From Actinacidiphila sp. DG2A-62 (GTDB lineage: Bacteria > Actinomycetota > Actinomycetes > Streptomycetales > Streptomycetaceae): 64,000 nt of DNA. Below the pieces are notes generated by a model. The model saw only the letters and a program-made list of their open reading frames with translations, made no database searches and was not told the DNA's origin. This document shows positions 53,030 through 61,753 of this stretch, piece after piece. The translations under genes and the position numbers were made by a program. The first letter of the stretch is position 1. Each line of letters begins with the position of its first letter. Location of the stretch: NCBI RefSeq assembly GCF_035825295.1, contig NZ_JAYMGI010000002.1, positions 496,001 through 560,000 of the forward strand. Reading direction: 5' to 3'.

Positions 53030-54412
53030 TCACTGCGCGCCCTGGACGGTCTGGTCGGCGCCGACCGCGGACTTCACGTCGCCGTCGTAGGTGCTCGCCG
53101 CCTTGTCCACGGACGCCTGGCCGGTGGTGACGGACTCCATGGCCTTCTGGATGGCGGTGGAGACCTGGGTGTACGTGGGCACGCCGGGCCGGTAGTAGGT
53201 GTCGGCGACCAGCCCGCTGAAGAACTGGTTGGTGGGCAGTGCCTTGAGGTACGCGGGGTCGGCGGCGACGTCCTGGCGGACCGGGATGGTCGCGTTGACG
53301 TTGTTCCACTGCGCGGAGGCCCGCTCGGTCTCCAGCGACTGGAGGAACTTCCAGGCCAGGTCGGTGTTCTTGGCCTTCGCCGGGATCGACCAGGCCCAGC
53401 CGCCGGACATGCTGATCCTGCCCTTGCCCTGCCCGTGCTGGGTGGGCATCGCGGCCTGGCCCATCGTGGTCTGCCACTGCGGCCAGGGCTTGGGGCCGGT
53501 GCGGATCCAGTTGTTGGGCATCCAGGAGCCGTCGATGTCGATGGCGAGCTTGCCCTGCGGGATCATCTCGGTGCCGACGGACGCGCCGATGTTGACGTCG
53601 AGCGCCTGCTGCACCTTGGGGCCGAGGTTCTCGCTGTAGACGGTGTGCACGAAGTTCAGCGCGTCCTTGAAGCCGGTGCTGCCGACCACCCACTTCTGCT
53701 TGCTCGCGTCGTAGAGCGCGCTGCCGCCGGCCGGCGTGCCGTACAGCAGCATCTCGAAGCCCTGCATGGAGGACTGCTCGCCGCCGGCGGTGCCGGTGTA
53801 GACGTTGAGCGGGGTGACGCCGGGGACCTTGGCCTTGATGGTGCGGGCGGCGCCGAGCACGTCGTCCCACGTCTTGGGCTGCCAGGGCACGGCTATGCCG
53901 GCCCGCTGGAAGAGGGTCTTGTTGTACCAGATGCCGCGGGTGTCGGTGTTGTCCGGGACGCCGTAAGTCTTGCCGTCCTTGGCGTACTTCATCGCGGCCT
54001 TGGACGCCGCGGCGTACTGGCCCCAGTCCTTCCAGGTGGCGAGGTAGCTGTCCAGCGGCTTGAGATAGCCGCTGGCGACGTCGGAGTTGATGGTGGCGGT
54101 GTCCTCGTAGACCAGGTCGGGCGCGGTGACCGGGGAGCGCATCATCAGCTGGATCTTGGTGTAGTAGTCGTTCTCGCTCGCGGTGACGGGCACGAGTTTG
54201 ACCGTGGTGCCGGGGTTCGCCTTCTCGAACGCCTTGACCTGGCCGGCCAGGTAGTCCGGTTGCACCGTGTTGCTGCTGTTCAGCTGCTTCTGGAAGACGA
54301 CCTTGATCGTCTTGCCCCCGCTGCCGGAACCGGAGCCGCAGCCGGACGCGGCCGCGGCCAGCACACTGGTGATGACGGCGATGCCGACGGTGACGGTGAG
54401 TCTCGTGCGCAC
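53030..54412 (-). CDS. Carbohydrate ABC substrate-binding lipoprotein
   Basis: A 460-residue family 1 solute-binding protein with signal peptide and lipobox ASGC, followed by KTIKVVFQKQLNSS. Landmarks are APDLVYEDTATINSD, YGVPDNTDTRGIWYNKTLF and SWMPNNWIRTG. GTG at 54412 has GGAGG 6 bases upstream; the TTG 6 bases earlier sits inside that site. It heads the operon with two permeases and the GH38 mannosidase, so mannose-containing oligosaccharides are the likely ligand. Confidence 0.94.
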   Translation of the reverse strand: MRTRLTVTVGIAVITSVLAAAASGCGSGSGSGGKTIKVVFQKQLNSSNTVQPDYLAGQVKAFEKANPGTTVKLVPVTASENDYYTKIQLMMRSPVTAPDLVYEDTATINSDVASGYLKPLDSYLATWKDWGQYAAASKAAMKYAKDGKTYGVPDNTDTRGIWYNKTLFQRAGIAVPWQPKTWDDVLGAARTIKAKVPGVTPLNVYTGTAGGEQSSMQGFEMLLYGTPAGGSALYDASKQKWVVGSTGFKDALNFVHTVYSENLGPKVQQALDVNIGASVGTEMIPQGKLAIDIDGSWMPNNWIRTGPKPWPQWQTTMGQAAMPTQHGQGKGRISMSGGWAWSIPAKAKNTDLAWKFLQSLETERASAQWNNVNATIPVRQDVAADPAYLKALPTNQFFSGLVADTYYRPGVPTYTQVSTAIQKAMESVTTGQASVDKAASTYDGDVKSAVGADQTVQGAQ

Positions 54413-54539
54413 GCTCAACCTCCGGACGGTACGGGTACGGGAACGCTGCGGAACCGCTACGGGACGCGGGTGTGCGCGGGATCGCCCGGACGGGAAACCC
54501 CACGGCTGCCAGGGCGGACGTGCTCCGGCATGTCGGCGA

Positions 54540-54568
54540 AGCTAAATCCAATGGATTGAGTAAGTCAA
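54540..54568 (-). promoter_or_regulatory. Promoter of the mannoside operon with ROK operator
   Basis: On the minus strand TTGACT (54568-54563) and TTAGCT (54545-54540) are spaced by 17 bases. The 13-base palindrome AATCCA-A-TGGATT (54545-54557) fills the spacer and touches the -10, an ideal position for repression by the divergent ROK protein. Confidence 0.65.
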
Positions 54569-54703
54569 CGCTTCTGACATGTAAACTCTCGGCTTCGGGG
54601 ATGCGGGGCCACGCGCCGCGCCGGCGCGCGCGGCCGGTGCTGGGCGCACGAGGGCGGGCACACCGGGGAACGCGGCGGCGCGCGCAGAGAGGAACGTGGC
54701 ACG

Positions 54704-55939
54704 GTGACGCAGGGTGGAACCAACCTGCCCCGGGTGGGGGGCTACAACCAGGCGGTGGTGCTGGACGCGATCCGCACGGCGGGCCCGGTCAGCCGGGTCG
54801 AGCTGGCGCCGCTGACCGGCCTGACCAGCCAGACCGTCTCCAACGTGGTGCGCCGGCTGCTGGCGGCCGGCCTGATCAGCGAGTCCGGGCACGCGCCGTC
54901 CAGCGGCGGCAAGCGTCGTACGCTGCTGTCGCCGCGGGCGGACGGCGCCTTCGCGGTGGGGGTGCAGCTCGATCCGGACGCGGCGGTGATCGTGGTGGTG
55001 GACCTGGCCGGCGAGGTGCTGGCCTCGCGGCGGGTCAAGCTCGCCGATCCGGCCGACCCCGCGGAGGTGGTGAAGCGGGTCGCGGCGGCGGCGCAGCGGC
55101 TGACCGCGCGCACGGCGGTGGACCCGGCCCGGCTGCTGGGCACCGGCATCGCCACGCCGGGGCCGATCGACGCGACGGCCGGCGACGTGGTGTCCCCGCC
55201 GAACTTCTCCGGGTGGGGGCGGGTGCCGCTGCGGGAGATGTTCGCGGCGGCCACCGGGATGCCGGTGGCGATGGACAACGACGCGACGGCGGCGGCGATC
55301 GGCGAGCGCTGGATCGGCGGGCGGGCCCGGGCCGGGAGCTTCCTCTTCCTGTACTTCGGCACCGGGATCGGCGCCGGCATCGTGCTCAACAACACGGTGC
55401 TGCACGGTGATTCGGGCAACGCGGGCGAGTTCGGGCACATGGCGGTGCAGCCGGGCGGCCGGACCTGCCAGTGCGGCAGCACCGACTGCGTCGGCCCGTA
55501 CGTGAGCCCGTCGGGGGTGATGGCCGACCTGCTGGAGCGGCACGGCGCCGCGACCGCGCGCCGCCTGGGCCTGGCCGGGACGCAGGAGTCGGCGCACGCC
55601 GACTGGAAGGCGCTGTGCCGGGCGGCCCGGCGCGGCGACCCGGCGGCGGAGGACGTCATCCGCTCGGCCGCCGCCCGCATCGGCCGGGCCGCCCGCGGCG
55701 CGGCCGCCCTCCTCGACGTCGACCGGGTCGTGCTCGGCGGCGAGGCGCTGCACGGCATCGAGTCGATCATGTGCGAGGAGGTCGACGCGGCGGTCAACAC
55801 CACCTCGGTGGCCCGCTCCATCCGCCGGGTGGCCGTCGAGCGCAGCGTGATCGGCGAGGCGGTGGGAGCGGTGGGAGCGGCGTCCCTGATCCTGCACGGC
55901 ACCTACGCGCCGGGCTGGCGGATGCTCACCCAGGCGTAG
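54704..55939 (+). CDS. ROK-family transcriptional repressor
   Basis: A 411-residue NagC/XylR-type ROK protein. The N-terminal HTH is VSRVELAPLTGLTSQTVSNVVRRLLAAGL. The kinase-like domain has GTGIATPGPID, AMDNDATAAAIGE, LYFGTGIGAGIVL and the zinc motif CQCGSTDCVG. It is divergent from the sugar-binding protein and probably represses the ABC/GH38 operon until a sugar or sugar phosphate binds. GTG at 54704 follows AGAGAGG. Confidence 0.94.
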   Translation: MTQGGTNLPRVGGYNQAVVLDAIRTAGPVSRVELAPLTGLTSQTVSNVVRRLLAAGLISESGHAPSSGGKRRTLLSPRADGAFAVGVQLDPDAAVIVVVDLAGEVLASRRVKLADPADPAEVVKRVAAAAQRLTARTAVDPARLLGTGIATPGPIDATAGDVVSPPNFSGWGRVPLREMFAAATGMPVAMDNDATAAAIGERWIGGRARAGSFLFLYFGTGIGAGIVLNNTVLHGDSGNAGEFGHMAVQPGGRTCQCGSTDCVGPYVSPSGVMADLLERHGAATARRLGLAGTQESAHADWKALCRAARRGDPAAEDVIRSAAARIGRAARGAAALLDVDRVVLGGEALHGIESIMCEEVDAAVNTTSVARSIRRVAVERSVIGEAVGAVGAASLILHGTYAPGWRMLTQA

Positions 55940-55954
55940 GCGCCGGCGGGGCGG

Positions 55955-56182
55955 TCAGGTGGCGTGGTGCTTCTCGTGGGAGGCCAGGGCCAGCCCGAGC
56001 CCGAAGAAGGTGGGCGCCCACTCCCCCACGAAGATCCCCCACCGGTCGGCGCGGTCCACGCCCTGCGGCTCGGCCTTCACGGACGCGCACCAGGAGGCGA
56101 ACGACAGCCCGATGGACACCAGCCCGGCGTCGTAGCAGTGCCGTGGCCGCAGCCCCTTGTCGTACAGCGTCTCCAGAATCAT
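55955..56182 (-). CDS. Small membrane-associated protein
   Basis: A 75-residue protein MILETLYDKGLRPRHCYDAG... with two hydrophobic stretches (LVSIGLSFASW; FVGEWAPTFFGLGLALA) and a His-rich end. The compact Trp/Gly-containing body suggests a conserved streptomycete small protein, but no function is known to me. ATG at 56182 follows GAGGAG. It is convergent with the ROK gene. Confidence 0.75.
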   Translation of the reverse strand: MILETLYDKGLRPRHCYDAGLVSIGLSFASWCASVKAEPQGVDRADRWGIFVGEWAPTFFGLGLALASHEKHHAT

Positions 56183-56237
56183 GATCGCTCCTCTCCTGTC
56201 TCGGGCGTACGACCTCCGGGTGTCCGTTATGCGAGGT

Positions 56238-56435
56238 TCAATGCGGATCGAGGGGAAAATCCCCGCCGGGGTCGACGTGCCGGGCCGGCCGGGGGAGCTG
56301 CGCGGCGGTGTGGAACCCCGCTCCGCCCTCGTGGCCGTTGAACCGGTACTCGCGGATCTCCTCGGGACCGGCCCACGCGTTGTACGCGGCGTACACCGCG
56401 ACCCGGTCCGGGTCGACCAGCGGGCATGGCAGTCG
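56238..56435 (-). pseudogene. Remnant of an acetyl xylan esterase gene (C-terminal end)
   Basis: About 60 codons read VAVYAAYNAWAGPEEIRE followed by FNGHEGG and FHTAAQL, like the C-terminus of AXE1/cephalosporin-deacetylase-type acetyl xylan esterases. That region carries the catalytic His (here in GHEGG). The upstream 250 or so codons are absent: the fragment abuts the stop of the ABC permease gene. It has no start of its own and is probably a deletion relic. Confidence 0.65.
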
Positions 56436-56437
56436 GT

Positions 56438-57346
56438 TCAGCCTTTCAGACCGGTCTGGGCGAGACCTTCGACGAAGTGCCGCTGGGCGGCGATGAACAC
56501 CAGCAGCACCGGGACGACGGTCGTCACCGAGGCCGCGAGCTGGATGTTCCACAGGTGGGAACCGTACGCGTCGGTGTACTGGGTGAGTGCCACCGGCAGC
56601 GTGTAGTTGCTCTTGTCCGTCTCGTAGACGAGCGGTTCGAGGTACATGTTCCAGCTGTTCAGGAAGGTGAAGATGGCGACCGAGGCGAGCGCGGGGCGGG
56701 CCAGCGGCAGCGCCACCCGGGCGTACAGGCCGAGCCGGCCGAGCCCGTCGATGCGGCCGGCGTCCTCCAGCTCGTCGGGGACCGCGAGGAAGAACTGCCG
56801 CATCACGAAGGTGCCCAGCACGCTGGGCGCGCCGAGGATCGGGATGACGATCAGCGGCCAGTGGGTGTTGGTCAGCCCGAGCCGGTCGACCATCTTGAAC
56901 AGCGGGATGATCGTGACCTCGGTCGGGATCAGCAGTCCGCTGAGGATCAGCGGGAACAGCACCTTGTCGCCGGGGAACGGTATGCGCGCGAAGGCGTACC
57001 CGGACAGCGACGAGAAGAGCATCGTGCCGGCGGTGACCAGCAGCGCGATGTAGAGGCTGTTGAGGTACTGGCGGCCCAGCGGGTAGTCGGCGAACGCGGT
57101 CGAGTAGTTGGACCACTGCGGGTGCAGCGGCAGCAGCTTGGGCGGATAGCCGAGCACCTCGTTCTCGGGCAGCAGCGAGGAGGTGATCATCCACCAGGTC
57201 GGGAAGACGAACGGCACCGCGAGCACGGCCATCGTCGCGTACAGCAGCGGTTTCCGCCAACGGCCGGGACGCGGCCCCGGCGCCCCCGTCACGGCGGTCC
57301 GGCGCGGCGCCGGGACCGGCCGCGGGGCGGCCTGCTCACGACTCAT
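56438..57346 (-). CDS. Carbohydrate ABC permease (MalG-type)
   Basis: A 302-residue CUT1 permease with six TM segments and EAA-type loop ELEDAGRIDGLGRLGLYARVALPLARPAL. It overlaps the upstream permease gene by 11 bases. It belongs to the second sugar importer, with the binding protein at 58.3-59.6 kb. Confidence 0.94.
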   Translation of the reverse strand: MSREQAAPRPVPAPRRTAVTGAPGPRPGRWRKPLLYATMAVLAVPFVFPTWWMITSSLLPENEVLGYPPKLLPLHPQWSNYSTAFADYPLGRQYLNSLYIALLVTAGTMLFSSLSGYAFARIPFPGDKVLFPLILSGLLIPTEVTIIPLFKMVDRLGLTNTHWPLIVIPILGAPSVLGTFVMRQFFLAVPDELEDAGRIDGLGRLGLYARVALPLARPALASVAIFTFLNSWNMYLEPLVYETDKSNYTLPVALTQYTDAYGSHLWNIQLAASVTTVVPVLLVFIAAQRHFVEGLAQTGLKG

Positions 57347-58307
57347 AGAAGACCCACCTCTTGCGCAGGTGCCACTGGATGAGGGTGAGCACCAGGATGA
57401 TCACGAACAGCACCACGGCCACGGCGCTGCCGTAGCCGAAGTCGTGGTTGTCGAAGGCCTGCTGGTAGAAGAAGTAGACGAGGACGTTGGTGTGGTTGCC
57501 CGGGCCGCCCTCGGTGAGGATCTGGATCTGGGCGAACACCTGGAGCGAGCCGCTGACGGTGACGATCGCGGTGAGCAGCGTGGTGGGGCTGATCATCGGC
57601 AGCACGACCGAGCGGAAGCGCCGCCACGGCCCGGCGCCGTCGATCTCGGCGGCCTCCAGCAGCGAGCGCGGCACGCCCTGGAGCGCCGCGAGGAACAGCA
57701 CCATGTTGAGGCCGACGTTCTTGAACACCTGGACGATCACGACCGACACCAGCGCGGAGTCGTCGCCGCGCAGCCAGTTGGGGCCGTCGACGCCGACCGT
57801 GTGCAGCAGCGCGTTGATGCCGCCGTTGTTCTGCAGCAGGAAGTTCCAGGTGATCGTCCAGGCCACCAGGGACACCACGACGGGCGAGAAGAACAGCGTG
57901 CGGAACACGGTGGTGCCGCGCAGCTTCTGGTTGAGCAGCACCGCCAGCAGCATCGCCAGCGCGATGTTGATCACGACCAGGCCGACGCAGAACAGCACGG
58001 TGGCGCGGGCGACGTGCGGGGTGGCCGGGTCGTGCAGCAGCTGCGCGTAGTTCTTGGTGCCGGAGAACCTGGTGACCCCGGACAGCACGTTGGAGGTGTG
58101 GAAGCTGTAGTAGACGACGGCGGCCAGCGGGTAGAGGACGAAGGCGAGGAAGCCGAGGGTCTGCGGCAGGACGAACAGCCAGCCGCTGAGGTGGTCCCGC
58201 CGGCGCAGGGTCCAGAACCGTCCCGGCGCGGCGGCCGGCGGCCGGGCGGCGCGGGCGCGTCCGCGCGCCGTGCGCCGGGTCGGCCGCGTCGAGAGGTCCG
58301 TGCGCAT
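57336..58307 (-). CDS. Carbohydrate ABC permease (MalF-type)
   Basis: A 323-residue CUT1 permease with an Arg/Ala-rich N-terminus, six TM segments and EAA loop LLEAAEIDGAGPWRRFRSVVLPMISPTTL. ATG at 58307 lies 5 bases after the binding-protein stop; a GTG at 58316 overlapping that stop is an alternative start. Confidence 0.93.
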   Translation of the reverse strand: MRTDLSTRPTRRTARGRARAARPPAAAPGRFWTLRRRDHLSGWLFVLPQTLGFLAFVLYPLAAVVYYSFHTSNVLSGVTRFSGTKNYAQLLHDPATPHVARATVLFCVGLVVINIALAMLLAVLLNQKLRGTTVFRTLFFSPVVVSLVAWTITWNFLLQNNGGINALLHTVGVDGPNWLRGDDSALVSVVIVQVFKNVGLNMVLFLAALQGVPRSLLEAAEIDGAGPWRRFRSVVLPMISPTTLLTAIVTVSGSLQVFAQIQILTEGGPGNHTNVLVYFFYQQAFDNHDFGYGSAVAVVLFVIILVLTLIQWHLRKRWVFYES

Positions 58308-58312
58308 GGCGG

Positions 58313-59606
58313 TCACCCGGACAGCGAGGGGTTGATCGCCTTGCACACGCCGGCCAGCACCGAGTCGACGTCCGCGCCGGACTTCCACAGCGGGTCGAGG
58401 GCGTTCTGCACCAGGTTGGCGAGTTTGGCGCTGTCCTTGTGGGCGGGCAGCACCTTGCCGGTCTTGATGCCGTCGACGACCACGTTCTGCAACTGCGAGG
58501 CGGTGAACAGCGGGTTGGCCTTGGCGAGGGTGGCGGTGGTCAGCTGGCTCTCGCGGGCCGGCGGGAAGTAGCGGGAGAGCCGCGCGGAGTTGGCGGCGTC
58601 GGTGAAGTACGCCAGGAAGTCCGCGGCCTGCTGCTTGTGCGAGCCCTTGGTCATCACGCCGATGCCGGCCTGGCCGATGACCTGCGAGGCGCCGGCGGCT
58701 GGCGGGCAGCGGCACGATGCCCCAGGAGAAGGGGTGGTTCGCCAGCAGGGTGGCGCGGCTGATCTGGGTGACGGTCATCCCGGACTCGCCGGCGAAGAAG
58801 TCGGCGGTCTCGCCGGGTCCCGGGAGCGCCTTGTCCTCGAAGATCGCGTCGTGCAGGAACGTCATGGCCTGCCGCATCTGCGGCGAGTCGAACCCGCAGG
58901 TCCTGCCGTCGGCCGACCAGGCGTCGGCGCCCCACGCGCGCCACACGCCGGCCAGCTCGATCCAGGTCTTGTAGTCCCAGTCGCGGATGACCAGGCCCTG
59001 TTTGTCGGTGTGCGCGGCGACCCGGGCGGCGATCTTCTCGGCGTTCTGCCAGGTCCACTGGTGGTCGGCGACCAACTGGTCCGGTGTCTTCGTCACGCCG
59101 GCTTTGGCGAGCAGGTCCTTGTTGTAGAACATGCCGAACGGCGAGGTGGAGAAGGGGTACGCGTACAGCCTGCCGTCCTGCTTCCACAACCGGGTGGCCG
59201 CGGGGGTGAGGTCGCCGTACTGGTAGCCGGCGGTCTTCCGCAGCGTCGGGGTGAGGTCGGTGAGCGCGCCGGAGGAGACGAAGTCGGGCGCGTCGCGTTC
59301 CAGCACCCAGGCCAGGTCCGGCGGGTTGCTGCCGGCGATCTGGGTGGTCAGCGCGGTGGTGTAGTTGTCGATCGGGATGTAGTCGAACCGGATCGACCTG
59401 ATGTCCGGGTGGCTCTTGCGGTAGCTCGCCGCGATGCTGTCGAACAGCGCCGTCTGCGACGAGTCGTTGCTCCACACGGTCATCCGGAGCGAGACGTTGT
59501 CGTCGCTGCCCCCGTCCGATCCGCTGGAGCAGCCGGTCAGGGCGGCCGTGGCCAGGCAGAGGGCGGACAGGGCGACGGAGGTGAGGCGGACGCGTCTCGT
59601 GCGCAT
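58313..59606 (-). pseudogene. Carbohydrate ABC substrate-binding lipoprotein, frameshifted
   Basis: From ATG 59606 (GGAGTAACG upstream) the protein has a signal with lipobox LTGC and a family 1 solute-binding domain (RMTVWSNDSSQTALFDSIAASY; RLYAYPFSTSPFGMFYNKDLL). The frame breaks near 58690-58710, after GIVPLPA, and resumes in another frame at ASQVIGQAGIGVMTKGSHKQQAA to a natural end (NPSLSG) at 58313. One extra base or two missing bases would explain it. If real, the importer lacks an intact binding protein. Confidence 0.82.
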
Positions 59607-59731
59607 CGTTACTCCAAACTCCAAGGGATTCGGATCTGTCGGTGGTGACAGCCGCGGACCGGACGGGCGCGGGCCGGACGGCCACAGGTGCGGGTGCGGG
59701 TGCGGGCAGGTCCGGTCCGGGCCGGGTCCGG

Positions 59732-61349
59732 CTAGTAGCCGCGGATCTCGGGCCAGGCGAGCGGGACGCCGCGCCGGGACAGCAGGGACCGGTAGTCGTC
59801 GAGGTGGCCCTCGGTGGCGTGCACGCCGTGCGGGGTGCGGCCGGTGGCGACGCAGTGGGCGGCCAGCGCGCCGGCGGCCTCGCCGATGTTCCACTCCACC
59901 GGGTGCAGCCGGTACGCGCCGTTGGTGATGTGGGTGGTGCCGATGTTCTTGGCGGCCGGGAGCAGGTTGGTCAGCCGCTGCGGCAGCAGCGCGCCCAGCG
60001 GGATCTGGAACGGCGCGGAGGCCACGTCCAGGTAGGTGTCGCCGCCGGTCGAGGGGTGCAGGTCGATGCGGTACATGCCGATGCCGACCGAGTCGGCGTA
60101 GCGGGTCGCGCCGTGCTCGCCGCGGATCGCCAGCGAGACGTCGTCCTCGCGGACCGTGGTGACGGCGCGGATGCGGCGCGACTCGCGGACGTAGACGTCC
60201 TGCGCCAGTCCGTCGTCGGTGCCGAGCAGGTCGCCGCGCAGCCGCAGCGACGGGAAGCCGGTGCCGCCGTCGGGCCGCGGCGCCTCGGTCTGCATCCAGT
60301 ACAGCGCCGAGAGCGCCAGTTCGCGGGCGCCTGGCCCGGTGCTTGGCCGCCTCGTCGGCGGAGACCTCGAAGAGCGGGCCGTCCATGTAGTCGATCATCG
60401 GCCAGTTCACCAGCGTGATGTCGCTGGCGTACGCGCCGGGTTCGAACAGGCCCCGCGCGGCGATGCGTCGGAAGCGCCACAGGTCGTCGGTGCCGGCGTC
60501 CTTGCTCTGGTCGGCCTCGACGGACAGCGGGTCGTCGTCCGGGTTGGGCGCGAGCCAGCCGCGCGAGGGTTTCAGGGTGCGCGGGTCGGGCCAGGAGAAC
60601 GCCAGCAGCGGTCCCGGCCACACCGCGGGCCGGACCGAGCGCCAGTGGTCGTAGCCGGCCGGCCGGTCGATGGTGTGGTCGCCGTCCACGTGGTCGACGG
60701 CGAAGCACCAGGACACCGCCTGCATGGTCAGCGGCTCGGCGACGTCCTTGGCGCTGGGCTCGCCGGTCTGCTCGCGGGACTCGGCGCCGGTGACGTACTC
60801 GGCGCCGGTCAGCGGCAGCAGGTCCCCGGTCTCGGTCGCGTCGATGACGTACCGGGCGTGCACGGTGATCTCGCCCTCGTCCGTGTCGCCGTCGGGGACC
60901 AGGGTGACCGCGGTGACCCGGTCGCCGTCGACGGCCGCGGACCCGGCGCGGTAGGGCTGCAGCAGGGTGAGCCGGCCCGAGCTGCGCGCCGGGGCGAGCA
61001 TCGCCTCGATCACCGACACCGCGACACGCGGCTCGTGGCAGAGCCGGCTGACCAGGCCGGCGCCCGGGTTCAGGTGGCGGGCGCGGCGTGCCGCGGAGGT
61101 CAGCGGGTAGTGCCGCCGGTAGTAGCCGCGGATGCCGTCGCGCAGCGACCGGTAGGACGCGGTGACCCCGAGCATCTCCACCCATGGGTGCTCGTCGGGC
61201 GGCACGGCCTGGGCGGTGAGCTGCCCGCCGAGCCAGCGCGGCCCCTCGGTGAGCACCACGTGTGCGCCCTGCTCGGTCGCGGCGAGCGCGGCGGCGACCC
61301 CGCCGAGTCCGGCGCCGACGACGAGCACGTCGGTACGTACGTCCTTCAC
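59732..61349 (-). pseudogene. FAD-dependent oxidoreductase, frameshifted
   Basis: GTG at 61349 (GGAAGGAC upstream) begins VKDVRTDVLVVGAGLGGVAAALAATEQG, a Rossmann FAD motif of the FAD_oxidored family, whose members are often labelled 'xanthan lyase'. The domain continues through [19 protein letters not shown]. The frame breaks near 60325-60340 and resumes at [19 protein letters not shown] to the end at 59732, which has [26 protein letters not shown], the second FAD-contact block. The native length would be about 539 residues. It heads the leftward ABC operon behind a LacI-type operator. Confidence 0.83.
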
Positions 61350-61365
61350 GTGCGTCCTTCCTTGG

Positions 61366-61377
61366 TAATTCGTATTA
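61366..61377 (-). promoter_or_regulatory. LacI operator candidate TAATTCGTATTA
   Basis: It lies 16 bases before the FAD-oxidoreductase start and differs by one base from the perfect palindrome TAATACGTATTA upstream of the lacI gene. Confidence 0.65.
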
Positions 61378-61753
61378 GCGCACGCTAGGGAAGGATCTGG
61401 GAGAAGTCAACGACGAGGACAGGACGAGGTCCGCGGGACCGCGGCGGCGGCGCGCGAGGAGCCGAGGCGGCGGCGCGCGGCGACCGCGGGTGGTCCCGGC
61501 GCGGGCCGGGGTCCAGCCCGCGCGCGAGGGTGGCGGGACGCGGCGAACGTCGCCGGGCCCGACACGACATGGTTCAGCGCCGCGCGGGAGGGTGGCGGGA
61601 GCTCGACGTCACCCGAATCGGCGGTGTTTCAGCCCCGAGGCGCGGGCGGGCGGCGGGGTTCGGCGCCTGCGCCGAGGCGCCTCGCGGCTCAGCGTCGGGC
61701 GCGGGCGCGGGCGGGCGGCGGGGTTCGGCGGCCGCGCCGGGGCGCCTCGCGGC
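61378..61753. other. Gap between lacI and the oxidoreductase gene, with 3'-end duplication
   Basis: Almost 380 bases with no convincing gene. A 65-base direct repeat is present: positions about 61642-61702 copy 61707-61767, the latter including the lacI stop and last codons. The remainder is GC-rich with short inverted repeats and the promoter of the oxidoreductase operon at its left end. Confidence 0.55.

Noticed and set aside
51117..54551. One continuous 1144-residue frame over the mannoside ABC operon
   Set aside because: Only the C-terminal third (the MalG-type permease) is coding in this frame; the rest is a shadow of the binding protein and the other permease.
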